From Thermanaerothrix sp. (GTDB lineage Bacteria > Synergistota > Synergistia > Synergistales > Synergistaceae), in contig JAOACP010000024.1 in assembly GCA_026417795.1 (NCBI GenBank), positions 1 through 32,773 on the forward strand: a stretch of 32,773 nt of DNA, given 5' to 3'. Below the pieces are notes generated by a model. It searched no databases. It was not told where the DNA came from and saw nothing but the letters and a program-made list of their open reading frames with translations. Positions within the stretch are counted from its first letter, which is position 1. The number at the start of each line of letters is the position of its first letter. Below, piece by piece: positions 7,732-16,606 of the stretch. Made by a program: the position numbers and the translations under genes.

Positions 7732-8622
7732 ATGGGAAGGGCCCTGTACCTCGGGGCCCTCCTGGTCATAGGGGTCCTGTGGATAGCGGGGTACATGAGC
7801 TATGTGGACCACCACCGCCGCACCAACCCCAGGATAACCTGGGGGGTGCCCTGGACCGAGTGGTACCTCCTGCCCTCCAAGGGGGCCCTCATCTGGGAGG
7901 AGCGGGTTCTAAGGTCCCCATCCTCCGGGGCGGTTTCATATCCTAAGGGGGAGGGTCCCGTGAAAGTCCCCGCCGGGGCGGTGGTGGCAGTGGTGGGCGG
8001 CGTGCCGGTGAAGACCCCCGTGCAGGGGATCTTCGCCGCCCGGCTGGATGGGATGGAGGGCAAGTGGCGGTATCAGTACCTTTGGGACAACCGGGACAAC
8101 CTGCCGAGTCCCCCGCCGCCGGGGCAGCCTAAAGGTTCCGCCTTACCCGGAGAGCCCATAGGCAAGGTGGTGGAACAGCCCCAGGAGATCCGCTTCCTGG
8201 GCTACGTTGACATGGCGGGCACCGTGCCGGAGTCGCTGAAGGAAAGGCGCCTTCCGGTGCGAAGGGACCGGTTCGACATGAACCTCTTCGGGGAGGTGCG
8301 GTTCTACGAGGTACTGGGCCCCAAGGCGCTGGTCTACATGGATCTTCCCTGGGTGACCGAGGATATAATAACCCGGAGGACCTTGGACATCCTGGTGGAG
8401 GCCGGGCGCTTCGACGGGGTGGCGGTGCCGGAGTCCTCGGTGGTCCAGCGGGACGGCTCCTACGGCGTCTACGTGGTGCGGGGCAACGTGGCCCGTTTCA
8501 GGCCCGTGGAGGGCCGGCCGGTGGGATTCAGGCGTTTTCTGGTGACCAAGGGCCTTGTCATGGGGGAGGCGGTCATCGTGGACGGCCGACTGGCCAGGGA
8601 GGGAAGGGTGCAGCTTTGGTGA
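7732..8622 (+). CDS. Membrane-anchored HlyD-like adaptor protein
   Basis: This protein of about 296 residues has one N-terminal membrane segment (LYLGALLVIGVLWIAGYMSY) and then an extracytoplasmic, β-rich region. That region contains a short biotinyl/lipoyl-like hammerhead (VPAGAVVAVVGGVPVKTPVQGIF) and a C-terminal β-barrel (VAVPESSVVQRDGSYGVYVV, then GEAVIVDGRLAREGRV) seen in HlyD/RND adaptor proteins. It lacks the long coiled-coil hairpin of true efflux adaptors, and no inner-membrane pump or TolC gene is adjacent. Similar short HlyD-like genes precede yggS in Firmicute cell-division clusters (knowledge of gene neighbourhoods, not checked here). I chose ATG 7732, preceded by ACAAAGG. An upstream TTG (7705) overlaps the HAD gene and lacks an SD. 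Confidence 0.65.
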   Translation: MGRALYLGALLVIGVLWIAGYMSYVDHHRRTNPRITWGVPWTEWYLLPSKGALIWEERVLRSPSSGAVSYPKGEGPVKVPAGAVVAVVGGVPVKTPVQGIFAARLDGMEGKWRYQYLWDNRDNLPSPPPPGQPKGSALPGEPIGKVVEQPQEIRFLGYVDMAGTVPESLKERRLPVRRDRFDMNLFGEVRFYEVLGPKALVYMDLPWVTEDIITRRTLDILVEAGRFDGVAVPESSVVQRDGSYGVYVVRGNVARFRPVEGRPVGFRRFLVTKGLVMGEAVIVDGRLAREGRVQLW

Positions 8623-9347
8623 GCGGTTACTCTTGTTTGAAGGATAATCTTGAGCGCGTCATGGACGCCATAGCCAAGGCGGCCTTGACCGCCGGCAGGG
8701 AACCTCGTGAGGTGCGGGTGGTGGCGGTCACCAAGAACCACCCTCCCGAGGCGCTGAGGGCGGCCCGTGAGACGGGAATCCGCCTCGTAGGCGAGAACCG
8801 GGTTCAAGAGGCGGCGGCCAAAAGAGCTGAGCTTCAGGACCTGGACGTGGTGTGGCTTATGATCGGACACCTCCAGCGGAACAAGGTTCGAAAGGCCCTG
8901 GAGACCTTCCATGAGGTCCACAGCCTGGACAGCCTGGAGCTTGCTTTGGCACTGAACCGGGTGCTTTTGGAGGGGGTCCAAGAGGGGGATGGGGGGAAGA
9001 AACCCACCCTTCCGGTGCTCCTGGAGGTCAACGTCTCCGGCGAGGCCGCCAAGCACGGCGTAATGCCCCAAGGGGCGCTTCAGCTTGCGGAGGCGGTGCT
9101 TGAGAGGTGCTGCATGTTGGACCTTAAGGGGCTTTTCTGCGTGGGGCCCCTCACGGAGGACGAGACGGCGGTGCGCTCCGCCTTCGCTTCCCTCCGGGAG
9201 CTTCGGGACCGGCTTGAGGAACGGCTCGACATAAAGCTGCCGGAGCTCTCCATGGGCATGAGCTCCGACTTCCACCTGGCGGTCATGGAGGGCAGCACCA
9301 TGGTGAGGCTTGGGACTTGTCTTTTTGGCCCCAGGGGGGTATTTTAA
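8619..9347 (+). CDS. yggS: Pyridoxal-phosphate homeostasis protein, YggS/PROSC family
   Basis: The 242-residue protein has an alanine-racemase-like TIM barrel without the racemase C-terminal domain. The PLP Lys lies in VVAVTKNHP at about residue 39. GENRVQEA, MIGHLQRNK, VHSLDS, VNVSGEAAKHG and LSMGMSSDFHLA…GSTMVRLGTCLFG follow in family order. It is a non-catalytic PLP carrier that buffers free PLP and amino-acid pools. The start may be GTG 8619, giving the GTGA overlap that recurs in this operon, or TTG 8616. An AAGGGTG SD serves both. It is the last gene of the queD operon and precedes divIVA, an arrangement like that in Firmicutes, but sepF and yggT, which usually sit between, are missing. 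Confidence 0.93.
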   Translation: MSGYSCLKDNLERVMDAIAKAALTAGREPREVRVVAVTKNHPPEALRAARETGIRLVGENRVQEAAAKRAELQDLDVVWLMIGHLQRNKVRKALETFHEVHSLDSLELALALNRVLLEGVQEGDGGKKPTLPVLLEVNVSGEAAKHGVMPQGALQLAEAVLERCCMLDLKGLFCVGPLTEDETAVRSAFASLRELRDRLEERLDIKLPELSMGMSSDFHLAVMEGSTMVRLGTCLFGPRGVF

Positions 9348-9358
9348 AATCTAGATTG

Positions 9359-9370
9359 TGTATATATAAT
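9359..9370 (+). promoter_or_regulatory. Promoter of divIVA-recG
   Basis: A consensus TATAAT (9365-9370) lies in an AT-rich run starting TGTATATA, 12 bases after the yggS stop codon and about 95 bases before divIVA. The -35 region is poor (TTTTAA at 9342-9347, 17 bases upstream). Confidence 0.6.
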
Positions 9371-9422
9371 ATAAGGCCATAAAAACCCTTATGTCCGCAA
9401 TGCGGCGGGGCGGCTGAAGGGC

Positions 9423-9446
9423 GGGAGCAAGGGAGCAAGGGAGCAA
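9423..9446 (+). repeat. Three tandem copies of GGGAGCAA before the divIVA SD
   Basis: Exact octamers lie at 9423-9430, 9431-9438 and 9439-9446. They are followed at once by GGGAAGGAGGG, the divIVA SD. The short purine-rich direct repeat lies in the 5' untranslated region. Confidence 0.9.
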
Positions 9447-9463
9447 GGGAAGGAGGGATTAGC

Positions 9464-10291
9464 ATGGGTCATTTGATAACGCCTTTGGATGTGGTGAACC
9501 AGTCCTTCAAGAGGGGTTTGAGGGGCTACGACGTGGAGGAGGTCGACGACTTCCTGGACCAGGTGGCGGAGAGCCTTCAGGCCTACATCCAGAGGAACAA
9601 CGAGCTGGAGAGGGAGTTGGAGAACCTCAAGGAGCAGGCGGAGGAGTTCAAGAGCCTTAAGGAGTCCCTCAACGAGACGTTGATCTTGGCGCAGAAGAGC
9701 GCGGAGGAGAGGGTTAAGACCGCCAACGAGCAGGCGGAGGAGAGGGTAAGGGCCGCCATGGAGCAGGCGGACGCCATACTTAGGGAGGCCAAGCTCAAGG
9801 CGGACCGCATAGTGGGAGACGCAGAGGTTGAGGCCGCGGCCCTCAGGCGGGAGCTGAACCGCCTCACCCAGATGCGCTGTCAGTGCGTGGCGGAGTTCCG
9901 GGCCATGCTCTCGAAGTTCGACATGATGATCCGGGAGGAGGCCCCGGTGAGCGGGGATGTCCAGCCCGCAGCGGCCCAGCCTGCTTGGCAGGCCCAGACG
10001 GTCCAGCAGCCGGACCCGGTCCAGCAGTGGGAGTCCCAGACGGTCAAGGGCAGCGATCCGGCCCCGCAGGTTCAGCCCCAGACCCCACAGCCGGAGCAGC
10101 AGATCAGGATAGATACCCCAAAGCACGATTCCTACGACCCCCCAAAAGCCCTTGACCCCCAGGAGTTGGTCCAGATGGTCTCGAAGAAGTCCTATTCGAA
10201 CCCTGGGAAGGGAGTGAACCCCATATCACTTTCGGTGGAAGAACCAACGTTCAAGGTGGCTGGGGACCTGGGGGTCGCTAGGGAGGTTTAA
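9464..10291 (+). CDS. divIVA: DivIVA domain protein
   Basis: The 275-residue protein opens with the DivIVA membrane-binding region (LITPLDVVNQSFKRGLRGYDVEEVDDFLD, residues 4-32), with the Phe and Arg that insert into curved membrane. A coiled coil rich in Glu, Lys and Gln runs from about 36 to 165. A Pro/Gln-rich linker (about 170-215) and a short tail follow. DivIVA proteins mark negatively curved membrane at poles or septa and recruit division or growth partners. In this diderm organism the role is inferred only. ATG 9464 has the strong SD GGAAGGAGGG. recG begins six bases after its stop codon. The low-complexity Gln/Pro linker is longer than usual for Bacillus DivIVA. Confidence 0.9.
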   Translation: MGHLITPLDVVNQSFKRGLRGYDVEEVDDFLDQVAESLQAYIQRNNELERELENLKEQAEEFKSLKESLNETLILAQKSAEERVKTANEQAEERVRAAMEQADAILREAKLKADRIVGDAEVEAAALRRELNRLTQMRCQCVAEFRAMLSKFDMMIREEAPVSGDVQPAAAQPAWQAQTVQQPDPVQQWESQTVKGSDPAPQVQPQTPQPEQQIRIDTPKHDSYDPPKALDPQELVQMVSKKSYSNPGKGVNPISLSVEEPTFKVAGDLGVAREV

Positions 10292-10296
10292 ACGCT

Positions 10297-12297
10297 GTGC
10301 TGCAGCGTCCGCTTGATGATATCCGCCTTCGAGGGGTGGGGCCCAAACGGGCCCTGGCCCTGAAGGAAGAGGGCGTCCTCACCGTAAGGGACGCCCTCTT
10401 CCTTTTGCCCCGCCGCTACGAGGACCTGCGCCGCCCTTTAGATCCCTGCGAGGTTTCTTCCCGCCGTAGGTGTCTGGTCATGGGCACGGTGACCCGGGTC
10501 TCATCCATCGGAGGCCCTAAGGGGGGGATCCGCTTTTCCCTGGCCTCCCAAAGGGGCGCCGTGACGGTGGTTTACTTCGGCGTCAAGCGCCTTCCCTTCG
10601 GCGAAGGAGATCGAATCATGCTCTTAGGCCCCGTGAGGGAGTTCAACCAAAGGCCCGTGATGGCCAACCCCAAGCTGGTGTCCCAGGACTACCCTTACCT
10701 GGGGCGCATAGCGCCGGTCTACCCTTCCTCCAAGGCCCTGCCCTCCTGGTTCTTAAGGGACCTCATAAGACAGCTTCTGGACGGGTTGGAACGTTCCCCC
10801 GTGGAGGATCCCATCCCAAGGCCGGTGATGGAGACGAGGTCCCTCATGGGACTTAACGAGGCCCTTCGGGAGATCCATTGGCCCTCGTCGGAGGCCTCCT
10901 GGAAGGCCGCCCGGCGGCGCCTTGCGTACCACGAGCTGTTCTTCCTTCAGGCCGCCTTCGCCATAAGAAGGCGCAAAAGGTTCCAACCCAAAGGGCAGGC
11001 CCCACCCCCATGGGCTAAGGCCAGTTCCTGTCAAATGGTGGGATCCTACTCAAAGATGTTGCCCTTCCGTCCCACCGCCGGGCAGATGGAGTGCATGGGC
11101 CGGATACTTAAGGCCTTCGAGTCCGGCCCCTTCGACATACTGCTCCAGGGGGACGTGGGATCCGGCAAGACCGCGGTGGCCCTGTTCGCTGGGTACCTGT
11201 GCCTCATGGCGGGGCGCAGCGCCGTCTTCATATCCCCCACGGAGATACTGGCCAAACAGACCTTCAAGTTCGCCTCCTCGGTGCTTAGGGGCTTTGACGT
11301 GCACCTCATCACGTCCTCCGAGAGGACCCTAAAGGGGGAGTCCCTTTCTAAGGCGGCCCCCTCCCTGCTGGTGGGCACCACCGCCCTTCTTCATCTCAGG
11401 GATCTTGAGTCCCTTGGGCACCGGCTGGTCATAGTGGACGAGCAGCAGCGCTTCGGGGTGTCCCAGCGGGCGGCCCTGGCAAAGGGCCCAGACGTGAGCC
11501 TGCTCATGGTGAGCGCCACCCCCATACCGAGGACCATGGCCTTAGGACTCTATGGCGATCTTGACGTGGTGACCCTGTCAAGCCCTCCGCCGGGAAGGGG
11601 TGAGGTGCGAACCTTGGCGCTCCCCTCGTGCGGCCTCATGGAGGTTTTGCGGGCGGTGGAAAGGGACTTGAGGTCCGAAGGCAAGGCCTTCTGGGTGTGT
11701 CCCGCGGTGAGCTGCGGTCCCTCCTCCGCGGAGGAGCGCTTCCGGTGGCTCAAGCGCCACTTGCCCTGGGCCCGCCCCGTCCTGGTGCACGGCAGGATGA
11801 GCCCCGGGGAGAAGGAAGAGGCGGTGAGGGCCTTCCGGGAGGGGTCGTCGTCGGTGCTTGTGGGCACCACCGTGCTGGAGGTGGGAATAGACGTGCCCGA
11901 CGCCACCGTGATGGTGGTGGAGGGTGCGGACATGATGGGCCTGAGCCAGCTTCACCAGTTGAGGGGAAGGGTGGGCCGGGGCAGCAGTGACGGCCTTTGC
12001 GTGCTGCTTTGCTCCTCAAGGCAGGTGCCCGACCGCATAAGGGCCCTTGAGAGGGTGAGGAACGGCTTTGAGGTGGCGGAGATAGACCTTCGGGAGAGGG
12101 GATCCGGCACCTTTCACGGCACCGCCCAGCACGGGGACCTGGGGCTTAGGGTGGCGGATCTTAGGCGGGATCTTGGACTCCTTGAGATGGCCCGGGAGGA
12201 CGCAAGGCGCTGGGTGGAGGAAGAGGACGCAGAGGGCCTTTGGGAGGAGCTGGAGGGTCTCTTCCCCGGCTTCATGGGTATCATTGACGGCGGCTGA
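10297..12297 (+). CDS. recG: ATP-dependent DNA helicase RecG
   Basis: RecG remodels stalled replication forks and Holliday junctions. The 666-residue protein has an N-terminal helix-hairpin and OB wedge domain (residues 5-150, IRLRGVGPKRALALKEEG then VMGTVTRV). Helicase domain 1 has GDVGSGKT near 285, the motif II DEQQ near 380 and SATPIPRT near 405. Helicase domain 2 has VLVGTTVLEVGIDVP near 515 and QLHQLRGRVGRG near 550, followed by the TRG-like ERGSGTFHGTAQHG. Motif II is DEQQ where E. coli RecG has DEQH. The start GTG 10297 follows AGGGAGG by about ten bases and lies just after divIVA, so the two genes are probably cotranscribed. Confidence 0.96.
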   Translation: MLQRPLDDIRLRGVGPKRALALKEEGVLTVRDALFLLPRRYEDLRRPLDPCEVSSRRRCLVMGTVTRVSSIGGPKGGIRFSLASQRGAVTVVYFGVKRLPFGEGDRIMLLGPVREFNQRPVMANPKLVSQDYPYLGRIAPVYPSSKALPSWFLRDLIRQLLDGLERSPVEDPIPRPVMETRSLMGLNEALREIHWPSSEASWKAARRRLAYHELFFLQAAFAIRRRKRFQPKGQAPPPWAKASSCQMVGSYSKMLPFRPTAGQMECMGRILKAFESGPFDILLQGDVGSGKTAVALFAGYLCLMAGRSAVFISPTEILAKQTFKFASSVLRGFDVHLITSSERTLKGESLSKAAPSLLVGTTALLHLRDLESLGHRLVIVDEQQRFGVSQRAALAKGPDVSLLMVSATPIPRTMALGLYGDLDVVTLSSPPPGRGEVRTLALPSCGLMEVLRAVERDLRSEGKAFWVCPAVSCGPSSAEERFRWLKRHLPWARPVLVHGRMSPGEKEEAVRAFREGSSSVLVGTTVLEVGIDVPDATVMVVEGADMMGLSQLHQLRGRVGRGSSDGLCVLLCSSRQVPDRIRALERVRNGFEVAEIDLRERGSGTFHGTAQHGDLGLRVADLRRDLGLLEMAREDARRWVEEEDAEGLWEELEGLFPGFMGIIDGG

Positions 12298-12326
12298 TTA
12301 CCCGTACGCCCGGGTCGTTATATAAT
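12298..12326 (+). promoter_or_regulatory. Promoter of rny-ymdB
   Basis: TATAAT (12321-12326) is preceded at exactly 17 bases by TTACCC (12298-12303), right after the recG stop codon. The -35 box is weak. The predicted leader is about 75 bases. A short ACCCG/CGGGT stem lies between the boxes. Confidence 0.55.
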
Positions 12327-12409
12327 AGGCCTTGAGGAAGCCATGGGTGGCTTGACTTTTAAATAAGCGTTAGGGATTGGACCTTGACAACTGAACAGGG
12401 GGGAAGGAG

Positions 12410-13939
12410 ATGTCGTTTTTGATGATGGCGGCCGGCGCCGCCATAGGCGCCGTGGTGGTCTTCGTCCTCATCCGCCAGCTGGACGCCAAGAGGAACAAGG
12501 AGGCCCTGAGCGAGGCGGAGAGGGTTCTCAAGGAGGCCGCCGCCTCGGCGGAGCGCTCGAAGCGGGAGATGCTGACCGAGGCCAAGGAGGAGATCCTGCG
12601 TTTGAGGCAGGAGGTGGAGCGGGAGACCAAGGAGCGCCGCAGCGAGCTTCAGAGGGCGGAGCGCCGGCTTGAGCAGAAGGAGGAGAGCCTGGACCGGAGG
12701 CTTGAGGCCCTCTCAAGGCGGGAGGAGGAGCTTAAGGCCAGGCAGCGGGAGTTGGAGGAGCGCATGGAGTCCCTCTCGGAGCGGGAGAGCCAGATATCCG
12801 CCAAGCTGGAAGAGGTGGCGGGGTTGAGCCGGGAGGAAGCGAGGGAGATACTGCTCCGCAAGGTGGAACAGGAGGCGGCCCATGTGATAGGGCTGCGCCT
12901 CAAGGAGCTGGAGGAGAAGGCCCGCCGGGAGGCGGACCGGAAGGCAAGGGAGATAATAGCCACCGCCATACAGCGGTGCAGCGCGGATCACACGTCGGAG
13001 GTGGCGGTAAGCGTGGTGCCCCTTCCGTCCGACGAGATGAAGGGCAGGATTATAGGCCGGGAGGGTCGCAACATACGGACCTTTGAGACCCTTTCGGGTG
13101 TGGACCTCATAGTGGACGATACCCCCGAGGCGGTGACCATAAGCTGCTTCGACCCGGTTCGCCGGGAGGTGGCCAGGCTGGCCCTGGAGCGGCTGGTGGC
13201 GGATGGTCGCATACATCCCGCCCGAATAGAGGAGATCATCGAGAAGTCCCAAAGGGACGTGGAGGAGGAGATATTGGAGGCCGGCGAGGGAGCCCTTTTG
13301 GAGACCGGCATCAAGTCCATGCACCCCGAGCTGGTTAAGATCCTGGGGCAGCTTAAGTTCCGGTTCAGCTACGGCCAGAACGCCCTTCAGCACAGCCTCG
13401 AGGTGGCTTATCTGGCGGGCATAATGGCGTCGGAGCTTGGGCTTGACGAGTCATTGGCCCGCAGGGCGGGGCTGCTCCACGACATAGGCAAGGCGGTGGA
13501 CCACCAGGTGGAGGGCCCCCACGCCAAGATCGGTTCGGACCTGGCGAAGCGCTACGGGGAGCTCCCCGAGGTGGTGAACGCCGTGGCGTCCCACCACGAG
13601 GACGAGGAGCCCCAGTCCATATACGCCATACTGGTGGCCGCGGCGGACGCCGTGAGCGCCGCAAGGCCCGGGGCTAGGAGGGAGAGCCTGGACGCCTACG
13701 TGAAGCGCCTGGAGAAGCTGGAGTCCATCGCCAAGGAGTTCTCCGGGGTGAGCAAGGCCTTCGCCATCCAGGCGGGCCGGGAGGTGCGGGTGGCGGTGCT
13801 GCCCCAGGTTACCGACGACGGGGCCATGCAGAAGCTGGCCTATGACATCGCCCGCAAGATCGAGCAGGAGATGAAGTACCCGGGGCAGATAAAGGTGACC
13901 CTCATAAGGGAGACCAGGGCGGTGGAGTACGCCAAATGA
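12410..13939 (+). CDS. rny: Ribonuclease Y
   Basis: RNase Y is a membrane-tethered endoribonuclease that starts mRNA decay. The 509-residue protein has one N-terminal membrane segment (residues 2-21) and a long charged coiled coil to about residue 195. A KH domain follows ([15 protein letters not shown] near 210), then an HD domain ([11 protein letters not shown] near 358, ASHHEDEEP near 400), ending with a helical tail. Length and order match the family. ATG 12410 has the SD GGGGAAGGAG. Its stop overlaps the ymdB start by four bases; rny-ymdB pairing is common in Gram-positive bacteria. Confidence 0.97.
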   Translation: MSFLMMAAGAAIGAVVVFVLIRQLDAKRNKEALSEAERVLKEAAASAERSKREMLTEAKEEILRLRQEVERETKERRSELQRAERRLEQKEESLDRRLEALSRREEELKARQRELEERMESLSERESQISAKLEEVAGLSREEAREILLRKVEQEAAHVIGLRLKELEEKARREADRKAREIIATAIQRCSADHTSEVAVSVVPLPSDEMKGRIIGREGRNIRTFETLSGVDLIVDDTPEAVTISCFDPVRREVARLALERLVADGRIHPARIEEIIEKSQRDVEEEILEAGEGALLETGIKSMHPELVKILGQLKFRFSYGQNALQHSLEVAYLAGIMASELGLDESLARRAGLLHDIGKAVDHQVEGPHAKIGSDLAKRYGELPEVVNAVASHHEDEEPQSIYAILVAAADAVSAARPGARRESLDAYVKRLEKLESIAKEFSGVSKAFAIQAGREVRVAVLPQVTDDGAMQKLAYDIARKIEQEMKYPGQIKVTLIRETRAVEYAK

Positions 13940-14748
13940 TCGGTGGCGCCATGCGGGTCCTCTTCGTGGGGGACGTGATGGGCAAGCCGGGCCGCAGGGC
14001 CCTCGGGCGGGCCCTTCCGGAGCTCAGGCGCTCCATGGGACCCTTCGATTTCGTGGTGGCCAACGGCGAGAACGCCGCCGCGGGGTTCGGCATAACCGCC
14101 TCCGTGGCGCAGGAGCTCTTCAACGCCGGGGTGGACGTCATAACCGGCGGCAACCACAGCTTCGACAAGAGGGAAGCCCAGGAGCTCATGGAGGAGGACC
14201 CCCGTATACTGCGTCCTGCCAACTATCCGCCGGGGGTGCCCGGACGGGGCAGCGGGGTCTTTACAAAGGGAGCTATGAGGCTGGGAGTGGTTAACCTGCA
14301 GGGGAGGGCCATGCAGCATCCCATAGATTGCCCCTTCCGCAGGGCCCTCGAGGAGATAGAGGCGTTGGGGGAGCGGTGTGTGCTGGTGGACTTCCATGCC
14401 GAGACCACCAGCGAGAAGCGGGCCCTGGGGCTCTTCCTTGACGGCCGGGTTTCCGCTGTGATAGGCACCCACACCCACGTGCAGACCGCCGACGAGGACC
14501 TCTTGCCCAGGGGAACCGCCTACATAACCGACGCGGGCATGACCGGCGGCGCGGGGGGCATAATAGGCATGACCTATCAATCGGTGATCCCAAGGTTCCT
14601 CCTGGGAACGCCCAGCAAGTTCGAGGTGTGCGGCGAAGACATTCGCTTCTGCGGGGTGGTGGTGGACATATGCCCGGAGACCGGGCTTGCCCTCCGGGTG
14701 AAGCGGGTCATGATGAGGCTTTCTGAACCTATGGAAGGACAGGATTGA
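13936..14748 (+). CDS. YmdB-family metallophosphoesterase
   Basis: This is a calcineurin-like phosphoesterase of the TIGR00282 family, whose Bacillus member hydrolyses 2',3'-cyclic nucleotides and affects RNase Y-linked decisions. Metal-binding motifs run in order: [40 protein letters not shown] and GTHTHVQT. Listed from ATG 13936 (overlap ATGA with rny), it is 270 residues. ATG 13951 begins MRVLFVGD, as most relatives do, and may be the true start. A strong terminator at 14806 ends the unit. The pairing with rny supports a role in RNA turnover. Confidence 0.9.
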   Translation: MIGGAMRVLFVGDVMGKPGRRALGRALPELRRSMGPFDFVVANGENAAAGFGITASVAQELFNAGVDVITGGNHSFDKREAQELMEEDPRILRPANYPPGVPGRGSGVFTKGAMRLGVVNLQGRAMQHPIDCPFRRALEEIEALGERCVLVDFHAETTSEKRALGLFLDGRVSAVIGTHTHVQTADEDLLPRGTAYITDAGMTGGAGGIIGMTYQSVIPRFLLGTPSKFEVCGEDIRFCGVVVDICPETGLALRVKRVMMRLSEPMEGQD

Positions 14749-14805
14749 CGGGTTTTCTGTGAAATAAGCCCCGAATCGGGCGTATCTTTGACGAACCTGA
14801 GCCGA

Positions 14806-14857
14806 GAGGCCGGCGCTCCGGGAGTTTTGAACTCCCGAGACGCCGGCCTCCTTTTTT
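14806..14857 (+). terminator. Intrinsic terminator of rny-ymdB
   Basis: GAGGCCGGCG (14806-14815) pairs with CGCCGGCCTC (14841-14850). The inner CGGGAGTT (14819-14826) pairs with AACTCCCG (14830-14837). A TTTTTT run follows (14852-14857). The gap before it (14749-14805) holds only a small GCCC/GGGC hairpin (14768-14781). Confidence 0.93.
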
Positions 14858-15116
14858 GCGTTTTAATTAGCGTTTTATCCTTTTTGGGCTCCTTTGACTT
14901 TGACATGTAGATATCTAACTTGACAAAAGCGGGGACTTTGGTTTTATTTATTCCAACCCGATGGGTTAGACTTTTCTTGAAGGTTCTTGCCGATATATCT
15001 TAGGGAAGGGGGCGGTTTTCGGGGTATATTTTGTTGATGTAAAGGTTTTATAGGCGTATCTTGTTTCTTTTTTATGTAGTTTTATTGCTTTCATATGAAA
15101 AAGAGGGGTGATTCAG
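14858..15116 (+). promoter_or_regulatory. AT-rich promoter and leader of the first NSS transporter
   Basis: The gap between ymdB and the transporter (about 370 bases) contains no gene that I can support. After the terminator it becomes distinctly AT-rich. A perfect TTGACA lies at 14920-14925, with TTTATT 17 bases downstream (14943-14948) as a weak -10. The predicted leader is about 150 bases. It ends in AGAGGGGTGAT (15102-15112), the SD. No clear riboswitch consensus is visible. Confidence 0.5.
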
Positions 15117-16454
15117 TTGTCCACCAACGATCGTGAGCAGTGGGGTAGCCGTCTTGGTTTCATCATGGCGGCGGCGGGTTCCGCGGTTGGTCTTGGCAAC
15201 ATCTGGAGGTTTCCGTACGTAACCGGAATGAACGGCGGCGGCGCCTTCGTTCTGATATACCTTCTCATAGTGTTCACCATAGGCGCCTCCGTCATGTTGG
15301 CGGAGATGGCCATAGGCCGGGGCGCGGGCCTTAACGCGGTGGGCTCCTTCAAGAAGCTTCGCGGCGGGGCTTGGCCCTTGGTGGGGTGGATGGGTGTCAT
15401 AGCGGGCTTCATAATCCTCTCCTTCTACGGGGTGGTGGCGGGCTGGACCATAGCCTACATGATCAAGTCCTTCGGGGGCCTCATGGAGATAGCCGCCCAG
15501 GGCAAGGCGGGGGATGCCTTCGGGGCCTTCATCTCCAACCCAACCCAGGTAATCCTCTACCAGGCGGTGTTCATGCTCGGCACCATTTGGATCGTCTTCA
15601 GGGGCATAGGGGAGGGAATTGAGAAGTACTGCAAGGTCATGATGCCCGCCCTGTTCCTGCTGCTGCTGGTCCTCATCGTCCGGGCGGTCACCCTTGACGG
15701 GGCCATGAAGGGCCTTGAGTTCTACCTCAAGCCGGACTTTAGCAAGGTGACCGGCAAGACCATCCTTGACGCCCTGGGCCAGGGCTTCTTCTCCCTGTCG
15801 CTGGGCATGGGCTGCATGATCACCTACGGAAGCTACCTCAGCAAGGACGAGGCCCTTCCCTCCGCGGCCTTCACCGTCACCTTCCTTGACACCATGGTGG
15901 CGTTCCTGGCGGGCTTCGCCATATTCCCCGCGGTGTTCGCCTTCAACATGGAGCCCGCCGCGGGGCCTGGGCTCACCTTCATAACCCTGCCGTCGGTGTT
16001 CTCCAAGATGCCCATGGGGGCCTTCTTCTCCTTCGTGTTCTTCCTGCTCCTCTTCTTCGCCGCCATAACTTCCTCGGTGTCGCTCCTGGAGGTCTGCGTG
16101 GCCTACTTCAAGGACGAGCTGGGCTGGGACAGGGCCAAGGCCTCCTGGATACTGGGGCTCGTCATATTCCTCCTGGGCGTGCCCTCCGCCCTCTCCCTCG
16201 GCGGCCACTTCCCCAAGGTGCTTGGCAAGGACTTCCTGGACCTCATGGACTACCTGTCCAGCAACGTGCTCCTTCCCTTGGGCGGCATCTTCATATCCAT
16301 CTTCGCCGGCTGGATATGGCTGGACGGCGCCAGGGAGGAGGCCACCAGCAACGGCAAGGTGCGGTTCGCCTTTGAGACTGCCTGGGTCTGGATCTGCCGG
16401 GTGGTCGCCCCCGTGGCGGTGGCCATAATCTTCATCAAGGGCGTCAAGGGCTAG
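15117..16454 (+). CDS. Sodium-dependent transporter, NSS (SNF) family, copy 1
   Basis: Na+-coupled amino-acid symporter of the LeuT fold in the inner membrane. The 445-residue protein begins REQWGSRLGF and carries the NSS signature GSAVGLGNIWRFPY in TM1, the NGGGAF loop, MLAEMAIGR, and ITYGSYL in the TM7 area. It has about 11-12 hydrophobic segments, typical of bacterial members. TM7 contains FLDTMVA, an acidic residue as in chloride-independent bacterial relatives (tentative). Substrate is unknown; bacterial members carry Trp, Tyr, Leu and others. I chose TTG 15117, six bases after AGAGGGGTG. The GTG at 15108 is inside the SD. It is very similar to copy 2 at 19771. A 3' terminator suggests a monocistronic unit. 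Confidence 0.95.
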   Translation: MSTNDREQWGSRLGFIMAAAGSAVGLGNIWRFPYVTGMNGGGAFVLIYLLIVFTIGASVMLAEMAIGRGAGLNAVGSFKKLRGGAWPLVGWMGVIAGFIILSFYGVVAGWTIAYMIKSFGGLMEIAAQGKAGDAFGAFISNPTQVILYQAVFMLGTIWIVFRGIGEGIEKYCKVMMPALFLLLLVLIVRAVTLDGAMKGLEFYLKPDFSKVTGKTILDALGQGFFSLSLGMGCMITYGSYLSKDEALPSAAFTVTFLDTMVAFLAGFAIFPAVFAFNMEPAAGPGLTFITLPSVFSKMPMGAFFSFVFFLLLFFAAITSSVSLLEVCVAYFKDELGWDRAKASWILGLVIFLLGVPSALSLGGHFPKVLGKDFLDLMDYLSSNVLLPLGGIFISIFAGWIWLDGAREEATSNGKVRFAFETAWVWICRVVAPVAVAIIFIKGVKG

Positions 16455-16467
16455 GACCGCCTGCTTC

Positions 16468-16527
16468 ACCGGCCTCCCGGCCGGTTGGCTCAAACTTCGG
16501 GAGGGGCCTTAGGGGCCCCTCCTTTTT
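16468..16527 (+). terminator. Double stem-loop terminator of NSS copy 1
   Basis: ACCGGCC (16468-16474) pairs with GGCCGGT (16479-16485). GGAGGGGCC (16500-16508) then pairs with GGCCCCTCC (16514-16522) and is followed by TTTTT. The second hairpin is the effective intrinsic terminator. Confidence 0.9.
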
Positions 16528-16606
16528 GACGGCTTGTTTTGGATTAACTTTGCGTTGAGCTGTTGGGGTTAATCTGCGCTTCCCCGGTGGCTTGGGCCGT
16601 GGAATG

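Noticed and set aside
8880-8895. GGTTCGAAAGG, similar to a tRNA T-arm
   Set aside because: It lies inside yggS, and no acceptor, D or anticodon stems are found around it.
12351-12390. TTGACT and TTGACA boxes before rny
   Set aside because: No -10 box lies 16-18 bases downstream of either. The TATAAT at 12321 is a better promoter.
15072-16493. 473-codon open frame on the minus strand opposite NSS copy 1
   Set aside because: It is antisense to a clear transporter, and its product is Gly/His/Glu-rich low-complexity sequence. It is an effect of GC-rich codon usage, without an SD.
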